Of a stretch of DNA of 55,752 nucleotides, positions 32,411 to 41,959 are shown piece after piece; positions within the stretch are counted from its first letter, which is position 1; each line of letters starts with the position of its first letter. Source of the stretch: JBGQOG01 sp052113705 (GTDB lineage Bacteria > Pseudomonadota > Alphaproteobacteria > Rhodobacterales > Rhodobacteraceae); the NCBI RefSeq assembly GCF_052113705.1, contig NZ_JBGQOG010000023.1, positions 1-55,752 on the forward strand, in the 5' to 3' direction. A program made the translations under genes and the position numbers. A model generated the notes under the pieces. That model was not told where the DNA came from and ran no database searches. It saw nothing but the letters and a program-made list of their open reading frames with translations.

Positions 32411-35400
32411 TCAGCTGCGAAACACCCGGTAGATCGCCGGGATCACCAGCACCGTCAGCAGGGTTGAGCTGAGCAGCCCGAACAGAAGGCTGATCGCCAG
32501 CCCCTGAAAGATCGGGTCCGACAGGATCACCACCGCGCCGATCATCGCGGCCAATGCGGTCAGCAGGATCGGCTTGAACCGGATCGCCCCCGCCTCGATC
32601 AGGATGTCGAGCGAAGATTTCCCCGTCCGGTCCGCATGCCGGATGAAATCCACCAGCAGGATCGAGTTGCGCACGATGATCCCCGCCAGCGCGATAAAGC
32701 CGATCATCGAGGTGGCCGAGAAGGGCGCACCAAACAGCCAATGCCCCCCCATGATGCCGAGGAAGGTCAGCGGAATCGGCGTCAGGATCACCAGCGGCAG
32801 TTTAAAGCTGCCAAACTGCGCCACCACGAGGATATAAATCCCCAGAAGCGCCACGCCAAAGGCCGCCCCCATGTCGCGGAAGGTGACCCAGGTCACTTCC
32901 CATTCGCCATCCCAGAGCAGCGTCGCCTGCCGCTCATCCACCGGCTGGCCATGCAGCGCCACCTCAGGCTTGGTGCCCGGCGCCCAGTCCATGCGGTCCA
33001 GCGCCTCCCCCACTGCGATCATCCCGTAGAGGGGGGCCTCATAATCCCCCGCCATCTCGCCGGTCACCATTTCGGCGAACCGCCCGTTGTGGCGGAAAAT
33101 CGGAAAACTCGCGGTCTCGGGTGCCACACGGATCACATCGCCCAGCTCCACCACCCCGCGCCCGCCGGGCAAAAGATCAGCGGGGATCGGCGTGGAGAGC
33201 GCCGCCGCATCCAGCACCCGCTCCGCCGTCGGCCGCGCGAGGGTGATCGGCAAGGGCACGCGCCCCTCTCCCCGGTGCGAATAGCCCACCACCTGACCAC
33301 CGTTCAGGATCGAGAGCGTGTCGAAGACATCGCCCTCGGCCACCTGATAGAAATCCAGCTCATCCGAGGCAATCACCGCCCGCAGCCGCCGCGCGGGCGT
33401 GCCATAGCTGTCATCGACATCGACGATATAGGGCACACTCTCGAACGCCTTGCGGATCTGCGCCGCCGCCGCGCGCCGTGCCTCGGGCGTCGGGCCATAG
33501 ACCTCGGCCAGCAGGGTGGCGATCACCGGCGGTCCCGGCGGCAGTTCCACGGTTTTCAGCACGGTGCCCGCGGGCAACGCGAGAGCCGCCAGACGGCTGC
33601 GGATGTCCAGCGCGATCTCATGGCTGGTGCGGACCCGGTCGCCCTTCGGCGTCAGGTTGATCTGCACATCCCCCAGATGCGGCTGCGCGCGCAGATAGTA
33701 ATGCCGCACGAGGCCGTTGAAGTTGAAGGGCGCCGCCGTCCCCGCCTGCGTCTGGACCGAGATCACCTCGGGCAGTTCGGTCACCACCGCCGCCACCGCC
33801 TGCGCCACCGCATCGGTGGCCTCGGTGCTGGCGCCTTCGGGCAGATCGACCATCACCGACAGTTCGGATTTGTTGTCGAAGGGCAGGAGTTTGACGGTGA
33901 CATGCTTGGTATAAAGCAGGCTCAGCGAGCCAAAGGACAGCACCACCACCGCCAGCAAGAAGAACAGCGCCCGCCCCTTGGTCGCAAGGATCGGCCGCGC
34001 GAGGCGCGCATAGGCCCGGCCCAGCCGCCCGCCATATTCCCCCGCATCATGGTGCAGCGGGGCTTTGCCGGCGATTTTAAGCATCAGCCAGGGGGTGATC
34101 AGCACCGCGACAAAGAAGGAAAAGATCATCGCCGCCGAAGCATTGGCCGGGATCGGCGACATATAGGGCCCCATCAGCCCGGAGACGAAGAGCATCGGCA
34201 ACAGCGCCGCCACCACGGTCAGCGTGGCGACAATGGTGGGGTTGCCCACCTCGGCCACCGCCGCAATCGCCTGTTCCGCGCGGCTCGGCGTGCGTTCACC
34301 TTCGGGCCCCGCCATCCCCCAGTGGCGGGCGATATTCTCGATCACCACGATCGCGTCATCGACCAGAATCCCGATCGAGAAGATCAGCGCGAAGAGGCTG
34401 ACCCGGTTCAGCGTATAGCCCATGACCCAGGCCGCAAAGAGCGTGAGCAGGATGGTCACCGGAATGACAATCGCCACCACCAGACTTTCGCGCCAGCCAA
34501 TCGCGATGAAGACGAGGCCGATGATCGAGAGTGTCGCAAGGCCAAGGTGGAACAGCAGCTCATTGGCCTTTTCATTGGCGCTTTCGCCGTAATTGCGCGT
34601 CACGGCCAGGGTGACATCCCCGGGGATCAGATTGCCCTTCAGCGCCTCGACCCGCGCGAGGGCCGCCTCGGCCACGACCACGGCATTGGCACCTGCACGC
34701 TTGGCCACCGCCAGCGTCACGGCGGGCTGCCGGTGCAACCCCGCGTCATCGCGGGTGACAAAGGCCGCGCGGGCATCATTCAGATCGGGCACATAGGCCA
34801 CATCCGCCACATCGGCCAGATAGACCGGGCGGCCATCGCGGGCGGTCAGCAAAAGCCCCGCGATCTCGGCGGGCGCGGTCAGCGTCTGCCCCACGGCAAG
34901 GTCGATCTGCTGGCCCCCGTCGCGCAGGGTTCCGGCGGAAAACGCCCGGTTCGCCTGCTCCACCTTATAGGCCAGCTGCTGCAGCGTGATGCCGTAAAGT
35001 GCCAGCCGCGCTGGATCGGGGGCGATGCGGATCGCCTCATGCGCCTCGCCCACCAGATAGGTCAGGCCGACATCCGGGGTCTTGACCACCTCGGTCTGCA
35101 CCGCCCGCGCGATCCGCGTCAGGTCATTGGCGCCGAGCGTCGGGCTGGTGAAGGTCAGCCCGACAATCGCCACATCATCAATGCCGCGCGCCACCACCAA
35201 AGGCTCGGGTATCCCCTTCGGGATCCGGTCCAGATTGGCGCGGATCTTGTCATGCACCCGCAAGACGGCGGCATCCGACGCGGTGCCCACCTTGAACCGC
35301 GCCGTCACCAGCGCGCCATCATCGCTGGTTTGCGAATAGACATGCTCGACGTCATTGATGCTCTGAACCAGAATCTCCAAGGGTTCGGTCACCAGTTTCA

Positions 35401-35641
35401 CCGCATCCTCGGCCTTCAGCCCCGGTGCAGCGATGTGAATATCGACCAAAGGCACCGAGATCTGCGGCTCTTCCTCGCGCGGCAGGCTGATCAGCGCGAC
35501 AAGGCCCACGGCCAGCGCCGCAAGGATCATCAGCGGCGTCAGCGGCGAGGTGATGAAGGCGCGGGTCAGCCGTCCGGCCAGCCCGAGCTTGGCCTCGGGC
35601 GGCAGGGCCGGGGCGGCGGGCGCAGGGGTCAGGTCACTCAT
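32411..35641 (-). CDS. RND-family efflux permease
   Basis: Inner-membrane proton-driven pump of 1076 aa, normal for the AcrB/CusA superfamily. The N-terminal helix is followed by the periplasmic SLPREEEPQISVPLVDI opening, then helices 2-6 with the proton-relay motif GILVDDAIVVIENI (two adjacent Asp). The second half repeats the plan and ends in LTVLVIPAIYRVF. Asp-Asp without the CusA Met triad visible suggests organic or sulfur compounds rather than copper, but the substrate is unknown. It overlaps the upstream adaptor gene by eight bases. Confidence 0.93.
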   Translation of the reverse strand: MSDLTPAPAAPALPPEAKLGLAGRLTRAFITSPLTPLMILAALAVGLVALISLPREEEPQISVPLVDIHIAAPGLKAEDAVKLVTEPLEILVQSINDVEHVYSQTSDDGALVTARFKVGTASDAAVLRVHDKIRANLDRIPKGIPEPLVVARGIDDVAIVGLTFTSPTLGANDLTRIARAVQTEVVKTPDVGLTYLVGEAHEAIRIAPDPARLALYGITLQQLAYKVEQANRAFSAGTLRDGGQQIDLAVGQTLTAPAEIAGLLLTARDGRPVYLADVADVAYVPDLNDARAAFVTRDDAGLHRQPAVTLAVAKRAGANAVVVAEAALARVEALKGNLIPGDVTLAVTRNYGESANEKANELLFHLGLATLSIIGLVFIAIGWRESLVVAIVIPVTILLTLFAAWVMGYTLNRVSLFALIFSIGILVDDAIVVIENIARHWGMAGPEGERTPSRAEQAIAAVAEVGNPTIVATLTVVAALLPMLFVSGLMGPYMSPIPANASAAMIFSFFVAVLITPWLMLKIAGKAPLHHDAGEYGGRLGRAYARLARPILATKGRALFFLLAVVVLSFGSLSLLYTKHVTVKLLPFDNKSELSVMVDLPEGASTEATDAVAQAVAAVVTELPEVISVQTQAGTAAPFNFNGLVRHYYLRAQPHLGDVQINLTPKGDRVRTSHEIALDIRSRLAALALPAGTVLKTVELPPGPPVIATLLAEVYGPTPEARRAAAAQIRKAFESVPYIVDVDDSYGTPARRLRAVIASDELDFYQVAEGDVFDTLSILNGGQVVGYSHRGEGRVPLPITLARPTAERVLDAAALSTPIPADLLPGGRGVVELGDVIRVAPETASFPIFRHNGRFAEMVTGEMAGDYEAPLYGMIAVGEALDRMDWAPGTKPEVALHGQPVDERQATLLWDGEWEVTWVTFRDMGAAFGVALLGIYILVVAQFGSFKLPLVILTPIPLTFLGIMGGHWLFGAPFSATSMIGFIALAGIIVRNSILLVDFIRHADRTGKSSLDILIEAGAIRFKPILLTALAAMIGAVVILSDPIFQGLAISLLFGLLSSTLLTVLVIPAIYRVFRS

Positions 35642-36611
35642 GCGGCACCAGCGTTTCGCCAGCGGTCAAACCGCTGAGAATTTCCACCATCGCGGCCCCG
35701 TCGATGTGCCGCACAGCGCCCGGCACCACCAGCCGCTGCGAGCCATCGGCCAGCGTCACAAAATCCAGCCCCTCGCGCAGGGTGATATAATCCGCAGGCA
35801 CCATCAGCGCCGCACGTTCGGCCAGCGGCAATTGCACCAGCACCCGCGCGCCGACGAAACCGGCATCAAGATCGGGCAGCTCGACATCCGCCTGCACCCG
35901 CCCCCCCGCGATCAGCGGATAGATCCGCGCCAGACGGCCCGTGGTGGCCCCGCCCGTCAGCTCCACCGTGATCGCATCGCCCAGATGCAGCCCGGCGCTC
36001 AGCCGTTCGGGCAGCGAGAGGCGCAGGTAAAAGCCGCCGCCGCCAAGTTCCGCCACCGTCTCGCCCGCCATCACCACGCCGCCGATCGCCTGCGGCACCG
36101 TCAGCACCCGGCCCGCAATCGGCGCCAGCACCGCGCCCTCGGCCTGCTGCTGCATCACCACCTGCCGCTCGGCCTCTTGCGCGGCGACCTGCGCGCGCAG
36201 CACCGTCACCTGCGTTTGCGCCGTCTCCAGCTTTTGCGTCGTCGTGGCACCGCGCGCGGCCAGATCGGTGGCCCGCGCCAGTTCGGTCTCGGCATTGGAG
36301 AGTTGCGCCGTCAGCGCCGCGATCCCCGCCGACAGCGCCTTCAATTGGCTGTCGAGCTTGGGGTCCACCACCCGCGCCAGCTCCTGCCCCGCCGTCACCT
36401 CATCCCCCGCCGCCACGCTCAGCGCGGTCAGCGTGCCCCCGAGCCGCGCCCGGGCGGGCAAACGGTCGCGCGCCTCAATGGTGCCAAAGACCGGCTTCCA
36501 ATCGGTGACCTGTTGTGGTGCGACCCGAAAACCCACCGGTTCCCCGGCCGCCGGGAGCACAGCAGGCAGCGTCGTCAGCCCGATGACCAGGGCAAATACA
36601 GGCAGGCGCAT
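35634..36611 (-). CDS. RND efflux periplasmic adaptor (membrane fusion protein)
   Basis: A 325-aa periplasmic adaptor that joins the RND permease to an outer-membrane channel. A signal peptide (cleavage near residue 23) precedes a lipoyl-like half (ARARLGGTLTALSVAAGDEV), an alpha-hairpin (LDSQLKALSAGIAALTAQLSN onward) and the second lipoyl half (GAVLAPIAGRVLTV). First gene of the operon; an ATTC-N8-GAAT element lies 35 bases upstream of the start. No outer-membrane channel gene is adjacent. Confidence 0.92.
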   Translation of the reverse strand: MRLPVFALVIGLTTLPAVLPAAGEPVGFRVAPQQVTDWKPVFGTIEARDRLPARARLGGTLTALSVAAGDEVTAGQELARVVDPKLDSQLKALSAGIAALTAQLSNAETELARATDLAARGATTTQKLETAQTQVTVLRAQVAAQEAERQVVMQQQAEGAVLAPIAGRVLTVPQAIGGVVMAGETVAELGGGGFYLRLSLPERLSAGLHLGDAITVELTGGATTGRLARIYPLIAGGRVQADVELPDLDAGFVGARVLVQLPLAERAALMVPADYITLREGLDFVTLADGSQRLVVPGAVRHIDGAAMVEILSGLTAGETLVPHE

Positions 36612-36645
36612 GACAGAATCCCTCTCCCGGGCCGAGACCCGTTAC

Positions 36646-36661
36646 ATTCATTGTTTTGAAT
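36646..36661. promoter_or_regulatory. Candidate SqrR/BigR operator
   Basis: ATTCATTGTTTTGAAT fits ATTC-N8-GAAT, the motif reported for R. capsulatus SqrR. It lies in the divergent region between the RND adaptor gene (35 bases upstream of its ATG) and serS, in an AT-rich patch. The sulfur-type ArsR repressor is encoded at the far end of the RND operon. Confidence 0.65.
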
Positions 36662-36793
36662 ATGAATCCATGCCGCCCGGATTTCAACCCCTTTTCCAAG
36701 CCTGCGGCGCTGCGACGGGGCCCGGCGCATCACCGCCCTTTTCCCAAGCGCCGCAATGCGCTAAACCCGGCGCGCAATCTGATGAGGTCTGCC

Positions 36794-38086
36794 ATGCATG
36801 ATATCCGCGCCATCCGCGAAAACCCGGCCCAATTCGACGCTGCTCTCTCCCGTCGGGGGCTGTCGGCGCTGTCGTCGGAGATCCTCGCGCTGGACGAGGC
36901 GCGCCGCGCCTGCATCCTGGCCGCCGAAACCGCGCAGGCCGCGCAAAACGCCGCCAGCAAAGAGGTGGGCGCCGCCAAAGCCCGGGGCGATGACGCGGAA
37001 TTTGAGCGTCTGCGCGCACTGGTCGCCGAGAAAAAGGCCGAAATCGCCGCGCTGAACGCCGAGGCTGGCGAAAAAGATGCCGCACTCCGCGACATGCTGA
37101 TGGCGCTGCCGAACCGCCCCGACGCCTCGGTGCCCGATGGCAAGGATGAGGCGGACAATGTCGAGATCCGCCGCTGGGGCAGCCCGCGCAGCCTCGATTT
37201 CGCGGCGCTGGAGCATTACCAGCTGCCCGCCGTCAAGGCCGGGATGGATTTTGAAACCGCCGCCAAACTCTCGGGCGCGCGCTTTGTCGTGCTCTCGGGC
37301 GCGGTGGCCCGCGTGCAGCGCGCGCTCGCACAACATATGCTCGACACCCATATCGACCAGCACGGGCTGACCGAGACCTGGACCCCGGTTCTGGTGAAAC
37401 CCGAGATGATGTATGGCACCGGGCAGCTGCCGAAATTCGGCGAGGACAGCTATGAGACGACCAATGGCTGGTGGCTGGTGCCGACCGCCGAGGTGACGCT
37501 GACCAACACCGTCTACGGCGACACGCTGGAGGAAAGCGCGCTGCCCAAACGCATGGTCGCCCATACGCAATGCTTCCGCTCCGAAGCGGGCTCGGCGGGG
37601 CGCGACACGGCGGGGATGCTGCGTCAGCATCAGTTCGAAAAGGTCGAGATGGTGTCGGTCACCCATCCTGATCAGTCGATGGCCGAGCATGACCGGATGA
37701 CCCGCTGCGCCGAGGCGATCCTCGAAGGGCTGGAACTGCCCTACCGCACGATCGTGCTTTGCACCGGCGACATGGGCTTTGGCGCGGTGAAAACCCATGA
37801 CCTCGAGGTCTGGCTGCCGGGGCAGAACACCTACCGCGAAATCTCCTCGGTCTCGACCTGCGGTGATTTCCAGGCGCGGCGGATGAATGCGCGGTTCAAA
37901 CCGGCAGGCGGCGGCAAGCCGGAATTCGTGCACACGCTGAACGGCTCGGGCCTCGCGGTGGGGCGCTGCCTGATCGCGGTGCTGGAAAACGGCCAGCAGG
38001 CAGATGGCTCTGTCACCCTGCCTGCCGTGCTGCACCCCTACCTCGGTGGCAAGAGTATCCTGACCGCCGAGGGGCATCTCGCCTGA
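36794..38086 (+). CDS. serS: Seryl-tRNA synthetase
   Basis: Charges tRNA with serine. The 430-aa class II enzyme has an N-terminal coiled coil (about residues 25-105, ARRACILAAETAQAAQ to AALNAEAGEKDAALRD), motif 2 in CFRSEAGSAGRDTAGMLRQHQF and motif 3 in NGSGLAVGRCLIAVLEN. The ATG at 36794 gives the conserved MHDIRAIRENP start. A terminator follows. Confidence 0.97.
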   Translation: MHDIRAIRENPAQFDAALSRRGLSALSSEILALDEARRACILAAETAQAAQNAASKEVGAAKARGDDAEFERLRALVAEKKAEIAALNAEAGEKDAALRDMLMALPNRPDASVPDGKDEADNVEIRRWGSPRSLDFAALEHYQLPAVKAGMDFETAAKLSGARFVVLSGAVARVQRALAQHMLDTHIDQHGLTETWTPVLVKPEMMYGTGQLPKFGEDSYETTNGWWLVPTAEVTLTNTVYGDTLEESALPKRMVAHTQCFRSEAGSAGRDTAGMLRQHQFEKVEMVSVTHPDQSMAEHDRMTRCAEAILEGLELPYRTIVLCTGDMGFGAVKTHDLEVWLPGQNTYREISSVSTCGDFQARRMNARFKPAGGGKPEFVHTLNGSGLAVGRCLIAVLENGQQADGSVTLPAVLHPYLGGKSILTAEGHLA

Positions 38087-38115
38087 TTTTAAAAATCAGA
38101 ATGATAAAAGTGAAC

Positions 38116-38138
38116 CGCCGCGCCCTGCGCGGCGTTTT
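38116..38138 (+). terminator. Rho-independent terminator of serS
   Basis: CGCCGCGC (38116-38123) pairs with GCGCGGCG (38127-38134) around CCT, followed by TTTT. The start codon of the next gene is six bases beyond, so that gene's promoter must overlap the end of serS or read-through must occur. Confidence 0.85.
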
Positions 38139-38144
38139 ACTGTC

Positions 38145-38846
38145 ATGAAACAGCTCAAAGCCCCCCTCCTGTTGCTCGCGACGTTGGCCTTTGCCATCGC
38201 CCCCTTTTTCGCGACCTCCTTCCGGGGCTATGACGGGAATGCCTTCCCCGTTCCCACCATCGACCCGCCGATCCAACCTGCGGGCTGGGCCTTTTCGATC
38301 TGGGGGCTGATCTACCTCGCCCTCATCGCCCATGCGGCCTTTGGCCTTGTCGCGCGGCGGAACGACCCCGCCTGGGACAGGGTCCGCTGGCCGCTTATCC
38401 TGTCGCTCGGTCTGGGCGCGAGCTGGCTGGAGGTGGCCCAACGCGCCCCCGTGCTGGCCACGCTGCAGATCATCCTCATGCTGCTCACCGCGCTCTGGGC
38501 GCTCTGGCGCGCCCCCTATCAACGCGACCGCCTCCTCCTTCTCTTCCCGCTGGCGATCTATGCAGGCTGGCTGACCGCCGCCACCGGCGTCTCTCTGGGC
38601 GTGGTGATCATCGGCTATGGCATCGCCAGCCCGCTTCTGACGAGCGCCGCCATGCTGACCCTGATCGCCGCCATCGCGATGGCGATGCAACTCGCCCTCG
38701 ACCGCGCCCCGGAATATGCGCTGACGGTGATCTGGGCGCTGATCGGCATCATCGTGGCCAATCTCGGCGCCTCGCTGCTCCTGCCCGCAATGGCCGTGAC
38801 CGGGATCGCGCTCCTCGGTCTTGCCATCATCCGCGTCAGCGCCTGA
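38145..38846 (+). CDS. TspO-related tryptophan-rich membrane protein
   Basis: A 233-aa polytopic protein with about seven hydrophobic segments. PPIQPAGWAFSIWGLIYLALIAHA is the recognisable block of the tryptophan-rich sensory/TspO-like group, and SWLEVAQR and YAGWLTAATGVSLG also fit. It is longer than classical five-helix TspO, so a direct porphyrin-binding role cannot be assumed. It begins immediately after the serS terminator with no obvious ribosome-binding site. Confidence 0.7.
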   Translation: MKQLKAPLLLLATLAFAIAPFFATSFRGYDGNAFPVPTIDPPIQPAGWAFSIWGLIYLALIAHAAFGLVARRNDPAWDRVRWPLILSLGLGASWLEVAQRAPVLATLQIILMLLTALWALWRAPYQRDRLLLLFPLAIYAGWLTAATGVSLGVVIIGYGIASPLLTSAAMLTLIAAIAMAMQLALDRAPEYALTVIWALIGIIVANLGASLLLPAMAVTGIALLGLAIIRVSA

Positions 38847-38875
38847 GGCCGCCGGGGCATTGAGCCCCCTGACAA

Positions 38876-38911
38876 TTGCTTCGTCCCAAATATCCCCGCC
38901 GGAGGCATCCG
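38876..38911 (-). repeat. Dispersed repeat copy C
   Basis: Minus-strand GCCTCCGGCGGGG plus ATATTTGGGACGAAGCAA, one base different from copy B in the second part. It lies between the convergent TspO-like gene and der, downstream of der in its own reading direction. Confidence 0.9.
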
Positions 38912-38937
38912 CCGCCCACCCCGGGATGACCGATGCG

Positions 38938-38965
38938 AAAAAGGGCGAACCCTCACGGCCCGCCC
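38938..38965 (-). terminator. Probable terminator of der
   Basis: On the minus strand GGGCG pairs with CGCCC across a 13-base loop and is followed by TTTTT (38942-38938). The stem is short; repeat copy C lies just beyond. Confidence 0.5.
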
Positions 38966-38994
38966 CCTTCCCTTCATCCAGATGTCCCCGCGCC

Positions 38995-40470
38995 TCAGCG
39001 CTTGCTCTTCTCGGGTCCGGTATTGACCGCCGAGTGCTTGCGCAGCCGCGAAGGCGTGTTGAACTTCTTGTCTTTATAGGGGTTTTTCGTCCCCTGATCG
39101 CGGAAATGCAGCCGGATCGGCGTGCCCGGCATGTCAAAACTGTCGCGCAGACCGTTCACCAGATAGCGCTGATAGCTGTCGGGCAGCTTGTCGACATGCG
39201 TCGCCATCACCACGAATCCCGGCGGCCGGGTCTTGACCTGCGTCATGTAGCGCAGCTTGATCCGGCGCCCGCCGGGGGCCGGGGGCGGGTGCGATTCCGT
39301 CATCGCGCCCAGCCAGGCGTTCAGACGCGCGGTCGGGATCCGGCGGTTCCACACCGCATGCGCCTTCAGCACCGCGTCATGCAACCGGTCCAGCCCCTTG
39401 CCGGTCTTGGCCGAAACCGTGACCAGAGGCGCGCCGCGCAGCTGCGGCAGAAGCCGCTCAAACGCCTCGCGCAGCTCGTTCAGCTTGGCGGGTTTGTCTT
39501 CCTCAAGGTCCCATTTATTGGCGGCAATCACCACCGCACGGCCCTCGGATTCCGCATAATCGGCGATGCGCAGATCCTGCTGTTCGAACGGGATATCCAC
39601 ATCGAGAAGCACGACGACAACCTCGGCAAAGCGCACCGCGCGCAGACCATCGGCGACCGAGAGCTTCTCGACCTTGTCGTTGATCTTGGCCTTCTTGCGC
39701 ATCCCGGCGGTGTCAAAGATCCGCATATGGGTGCCCATGAATTCGGTCTGCACCGAAATCGCGTCGCGGGTGATTCCCGCCTCCGGGCCGGTCAGCAGAC
39801 GGTCCTCGCCGATGATCTTGTTGATCAGCGTCGATTTCCCAGCATTCGGACGGCCAATTACAGCGATCTGCAGCGGTTTGAGTTTGGTCGGCGCCTGATA
39901 GGCGTCTTCGTCTTCCGAGCCCTCTTCCACATCCACATCGGTTTCCGGCGTGGTCAGCGCGGCTTTCGCCTCGAACTCATCGGCCAGCGGCATCAGCACG
40001 CGGTAGAGATCGTCCATCCCCTCGCCATGCTCGGCCGAGATCCGCAGCGGCTCGCCCAGACCAAGGCTCCAGGCCTCCATCGCGCCGATTTCCCCGGCGT
40101 GACCTTCGGATTTATTTGCCGCCACAATCACATGCGCGTTCTTACGGCGCAGGATATCGGCGAAAATCTCATCAGCCGGGGTCACCCCCACCCGCGCGTC
40201 GATGACGAAAAGGCAGATATCCGCCTCGTCCACCGCCCGCTCGGTCAGGCGCCGCATCCGGCCCTGAAGACTGTCATCATCCACCAGTTCCAGACCGGCG
40301 CTGTCCACAACAACAAACCGCAGATCGCCCAGCTTGGCGGCGCCTTCGCGCAGGTCACGCGTCACCCCCGGCTGGTCATCGACCAGCGCCAGACGCTTGC
40401 CGACCAGACGGTTGAACAGCGTGGATTTGCCCACATTGGGCCGGCCTACAATGGCCATCGTAAAGCTCAT
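38995..40470 (-). CDS. der: Ribosome-assembly GTPase Der (EngA)
   Basis: Essential GTPase in 50S subunit maturation. The 491-aa protein has two tandem G domains: G1 motifs GRPNVGKST and GRPNAGKST, G4 motifs AANKSEG and AANKWDLEE, and a KH-like C-terminus. An acidic linker (DVDVEEGSEDEDAY) joins the G domains. It lies downstream of bamB and the YfgM-like gene, the usual order in proteobacteria. Confidence 0.97.
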   Translation of the reverse strand: MSFTMAIVGRPNVGKSTLFNRLVGKRLALVDDQPGVTRDLREGAAKLGDLRFVVVDSAGLELVDDDSLQGRMRRLTERAVDEADICLFVIDARVGVTPADEIFADILRRKNAHVIVAANKSEGHAGEIGAMEAWSLGLGEPLRISAEHGEGMDDLYRVLMPLADEFEAKAALTTPETDVDVEEGSEDEDAYQAPTKLKPLQIAVIGRPNAGKSTLINKIIGEDRLLTGPEAGITRDAISVQTEFMGTHMRIFDTAGMRKKAKINDKVEKLSVADGLRAVRFAEVVVVLLDVDIPFEQQDLRIADYAESEGRAVVIAANKWDLEEDKPAKLNELREAFERLLPQLRGAPLVTVSAKTGKGLDRLHDAVLKAHAVWNRRIPTARLNAWLGAMTESHPPPAPGGRRIKLRYMTQVKTRPPGFVVMATHVDKLPDSYQRYLVNGLRDSFDMPGTPIRLHFRDQGTKNPYKDKKFNTPSRLRKHSAVNTGPEKSKR

Positions 40471-40542
40471 GGTGCCCTCCTTGGGCAGACGCCTTCCGGA
40501 CGTATTCCGGGGCGCAAGCGGCCCCCATACACGGAATTTCCG

Positions 40543-41874
40543 TCAGCGGAAAGCGTGAAGCTGCGCGTTCTCGCCCAGAACATAGAGCGTGCCGCCCGCC
40601 ACGACCGGTGCCGAAGATGCCCCGCCCGGGATCGCCGCCTGCCCCAACAGGGCGCCGGTCGCCGGATCAAAGGCCTGCAAGGCCCCGTCACCCGAGGCCA
40701 CGAAGAGACGACCGCCCGCCAGAACCGGGCCGTAATGCGCCACGATCTCGTTCTGCTTCTTGACCTTTTCCTTGGTGAAATAGGGCAAGGCCACCGACCA
40801 GAGCGCATCCCCCGTCGCCGCATCAATCCGCATCAGCTGCGATTCGTCCGAGACGAGGAAGATCGAGCCGCCCGCCACCTGCACCGGGCTGACCGCGCCT
40901 TCGGGCGCCGTCCAGATCCGCTCGCCCGTGGCCAGATCAAAGGCGCCGAGTTTCCCGGCGGAAGACCCCGCATAGACCACATTGCCCACGATGACCGGAT
41001 CGCCGGTCAGATCGGTGACGCTGGCATAGGCCCGGCCCAGCCGCGCCCCCGCCACTTTCGCGGTCCAGAGGTTCAGGCCACTTTTGCGCAGCGAGGTGAC
41101 CATTTCGCCGGAGGCAAAGGGAAACACCACCGTGGTCGCATTGGCCGCCGGAGCCGAGACACCGGTCACCCCCGAGGGCGAGGGCGTGCCCGGCAGCTGC
41201 CATTGCACGCGGCCATCCGAGGCGCGGATCGCCCAGCCCGAAGCATCGCGCGCCACGACATAGACCATCCCGTCGCGCACCGTCGGTGCACCGCCCACGG
41301 CGGCGTCGAAATCCTGCCGCCAGCGCACGGCACCCGTTGCCGCATCCAGCGCGATCAGCTCACCAAAGCCGGTGGTCGCGTAGACCGTGCCCGCGTCATA
41401 GGCCAGACCACCGCCCGAGGCGTCATCGGCGCTTTCGGAGGCGGGCGAGAGATCTGCGGTCCAGAGCGTCGCGCCGTTGGTGGCGGTCGCCGTCACATCC
41501 GAGCGGCTGTCGAGCGTGTAGATGCGCCCTGCCCCCACCACCGGATCGGCGGTGATGCGGTGCTTGCGGCCGCCGCCGGTGCCGACATTGGCCGACCAGA
41601 CCGGGGTCAGCCCGCCGCCCGGCAGCGCGGCCTGCACCAGATCATGCGCGGCATTGCCCGCACGATGCGTCCATTCGGCATTGGCCTGCACGCCCGGCAA
41701 GCGCAACGCGGGCAGCGCGGCCCCCGGCACCGGCGTGGCGGAGGGCCCGGCGACGACCCCGGTCAACAAATCCCGCGGCGCCAACCGCTCTCCCTGCAGG
41801 ATGGGTTCCTTGGGCGCGCAGGCGGTCGCCAGCGCCAGTAAGCTTACGAGGCCGATGCGTTGGGTAAGGGTCAC
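40543..41874 (-). CDS. bamB: Outer membrane assembly lipoprotein BamB (PQQ-type beta-propeller)
   Basis: Lipoprotein of the BAM complex that inserts outer-membrane proteins. The 443-aa precursor starts at a GTG (41874) preceded by AAAGGAG, which gives a short leader and lipobox ATAC (Cys19). Repeated blades have the pattern G-x-hydrophobic...ALDAATGAVRWR, AFDLATGERIWTA, RIDAATGDALWSV and AFDPATGALLGQ. The gene order yfgM-bamB-der supports the call. An upstream ATG would put about 36 residues before the leader. Confidence 0.92.
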   Translation of the reverse strand: MTLTQRIGLVSLLALATACAPKEPILQGERLAPRDLLTGVVAGPSATPVPGAALPALRLPGVQANAEWTHRAGNAAHDLVQAALPGGGLTPVWSANVGTGGGRKHRITADPVVGAGRIYTLDSRSDVTATATNGATLWTADLSPASESADDASGGGLAYDAGTVYATTGFGELIALDAATGAVRWRQDFDAAVGGAPTVRDGMVYVVARDASGWAIRASDGRVQWQLPGTPSPSGVTGVSAPAANATTVVFPFASGEMVTSLRKSGLNLWTAKVAGARLGRAYASVTDLTGDPVIVGNVVYAGSSAGKLGAFDLATGERIWTAPEGAVSPVQVAGGSIFLVSDESQLMRIDAATGDALWSVALPYFTKEKVKKQNEIVAHYGPVLAGGRLFVASGDGALQAFDPATGALLGQAAIPGGASSAPVVAGGTLYVLGENAQLHAFR

Positions 41875-41959
41875 GCCGTCATCTCCTTTGTGGGCTTGCG
41901 GGGCCTTCGGGTCGGGTGCCGCGTCGCGCCGCCCCCAGCCCCAGCGCCCCTGCCCGAGG

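Noticed and set aside
32636..35677. 1013-codon open frame on the plus strand opposite the RND permease
   Set aside because: His/Arg/Gln-rich shadow of the RND gene with no family signature.
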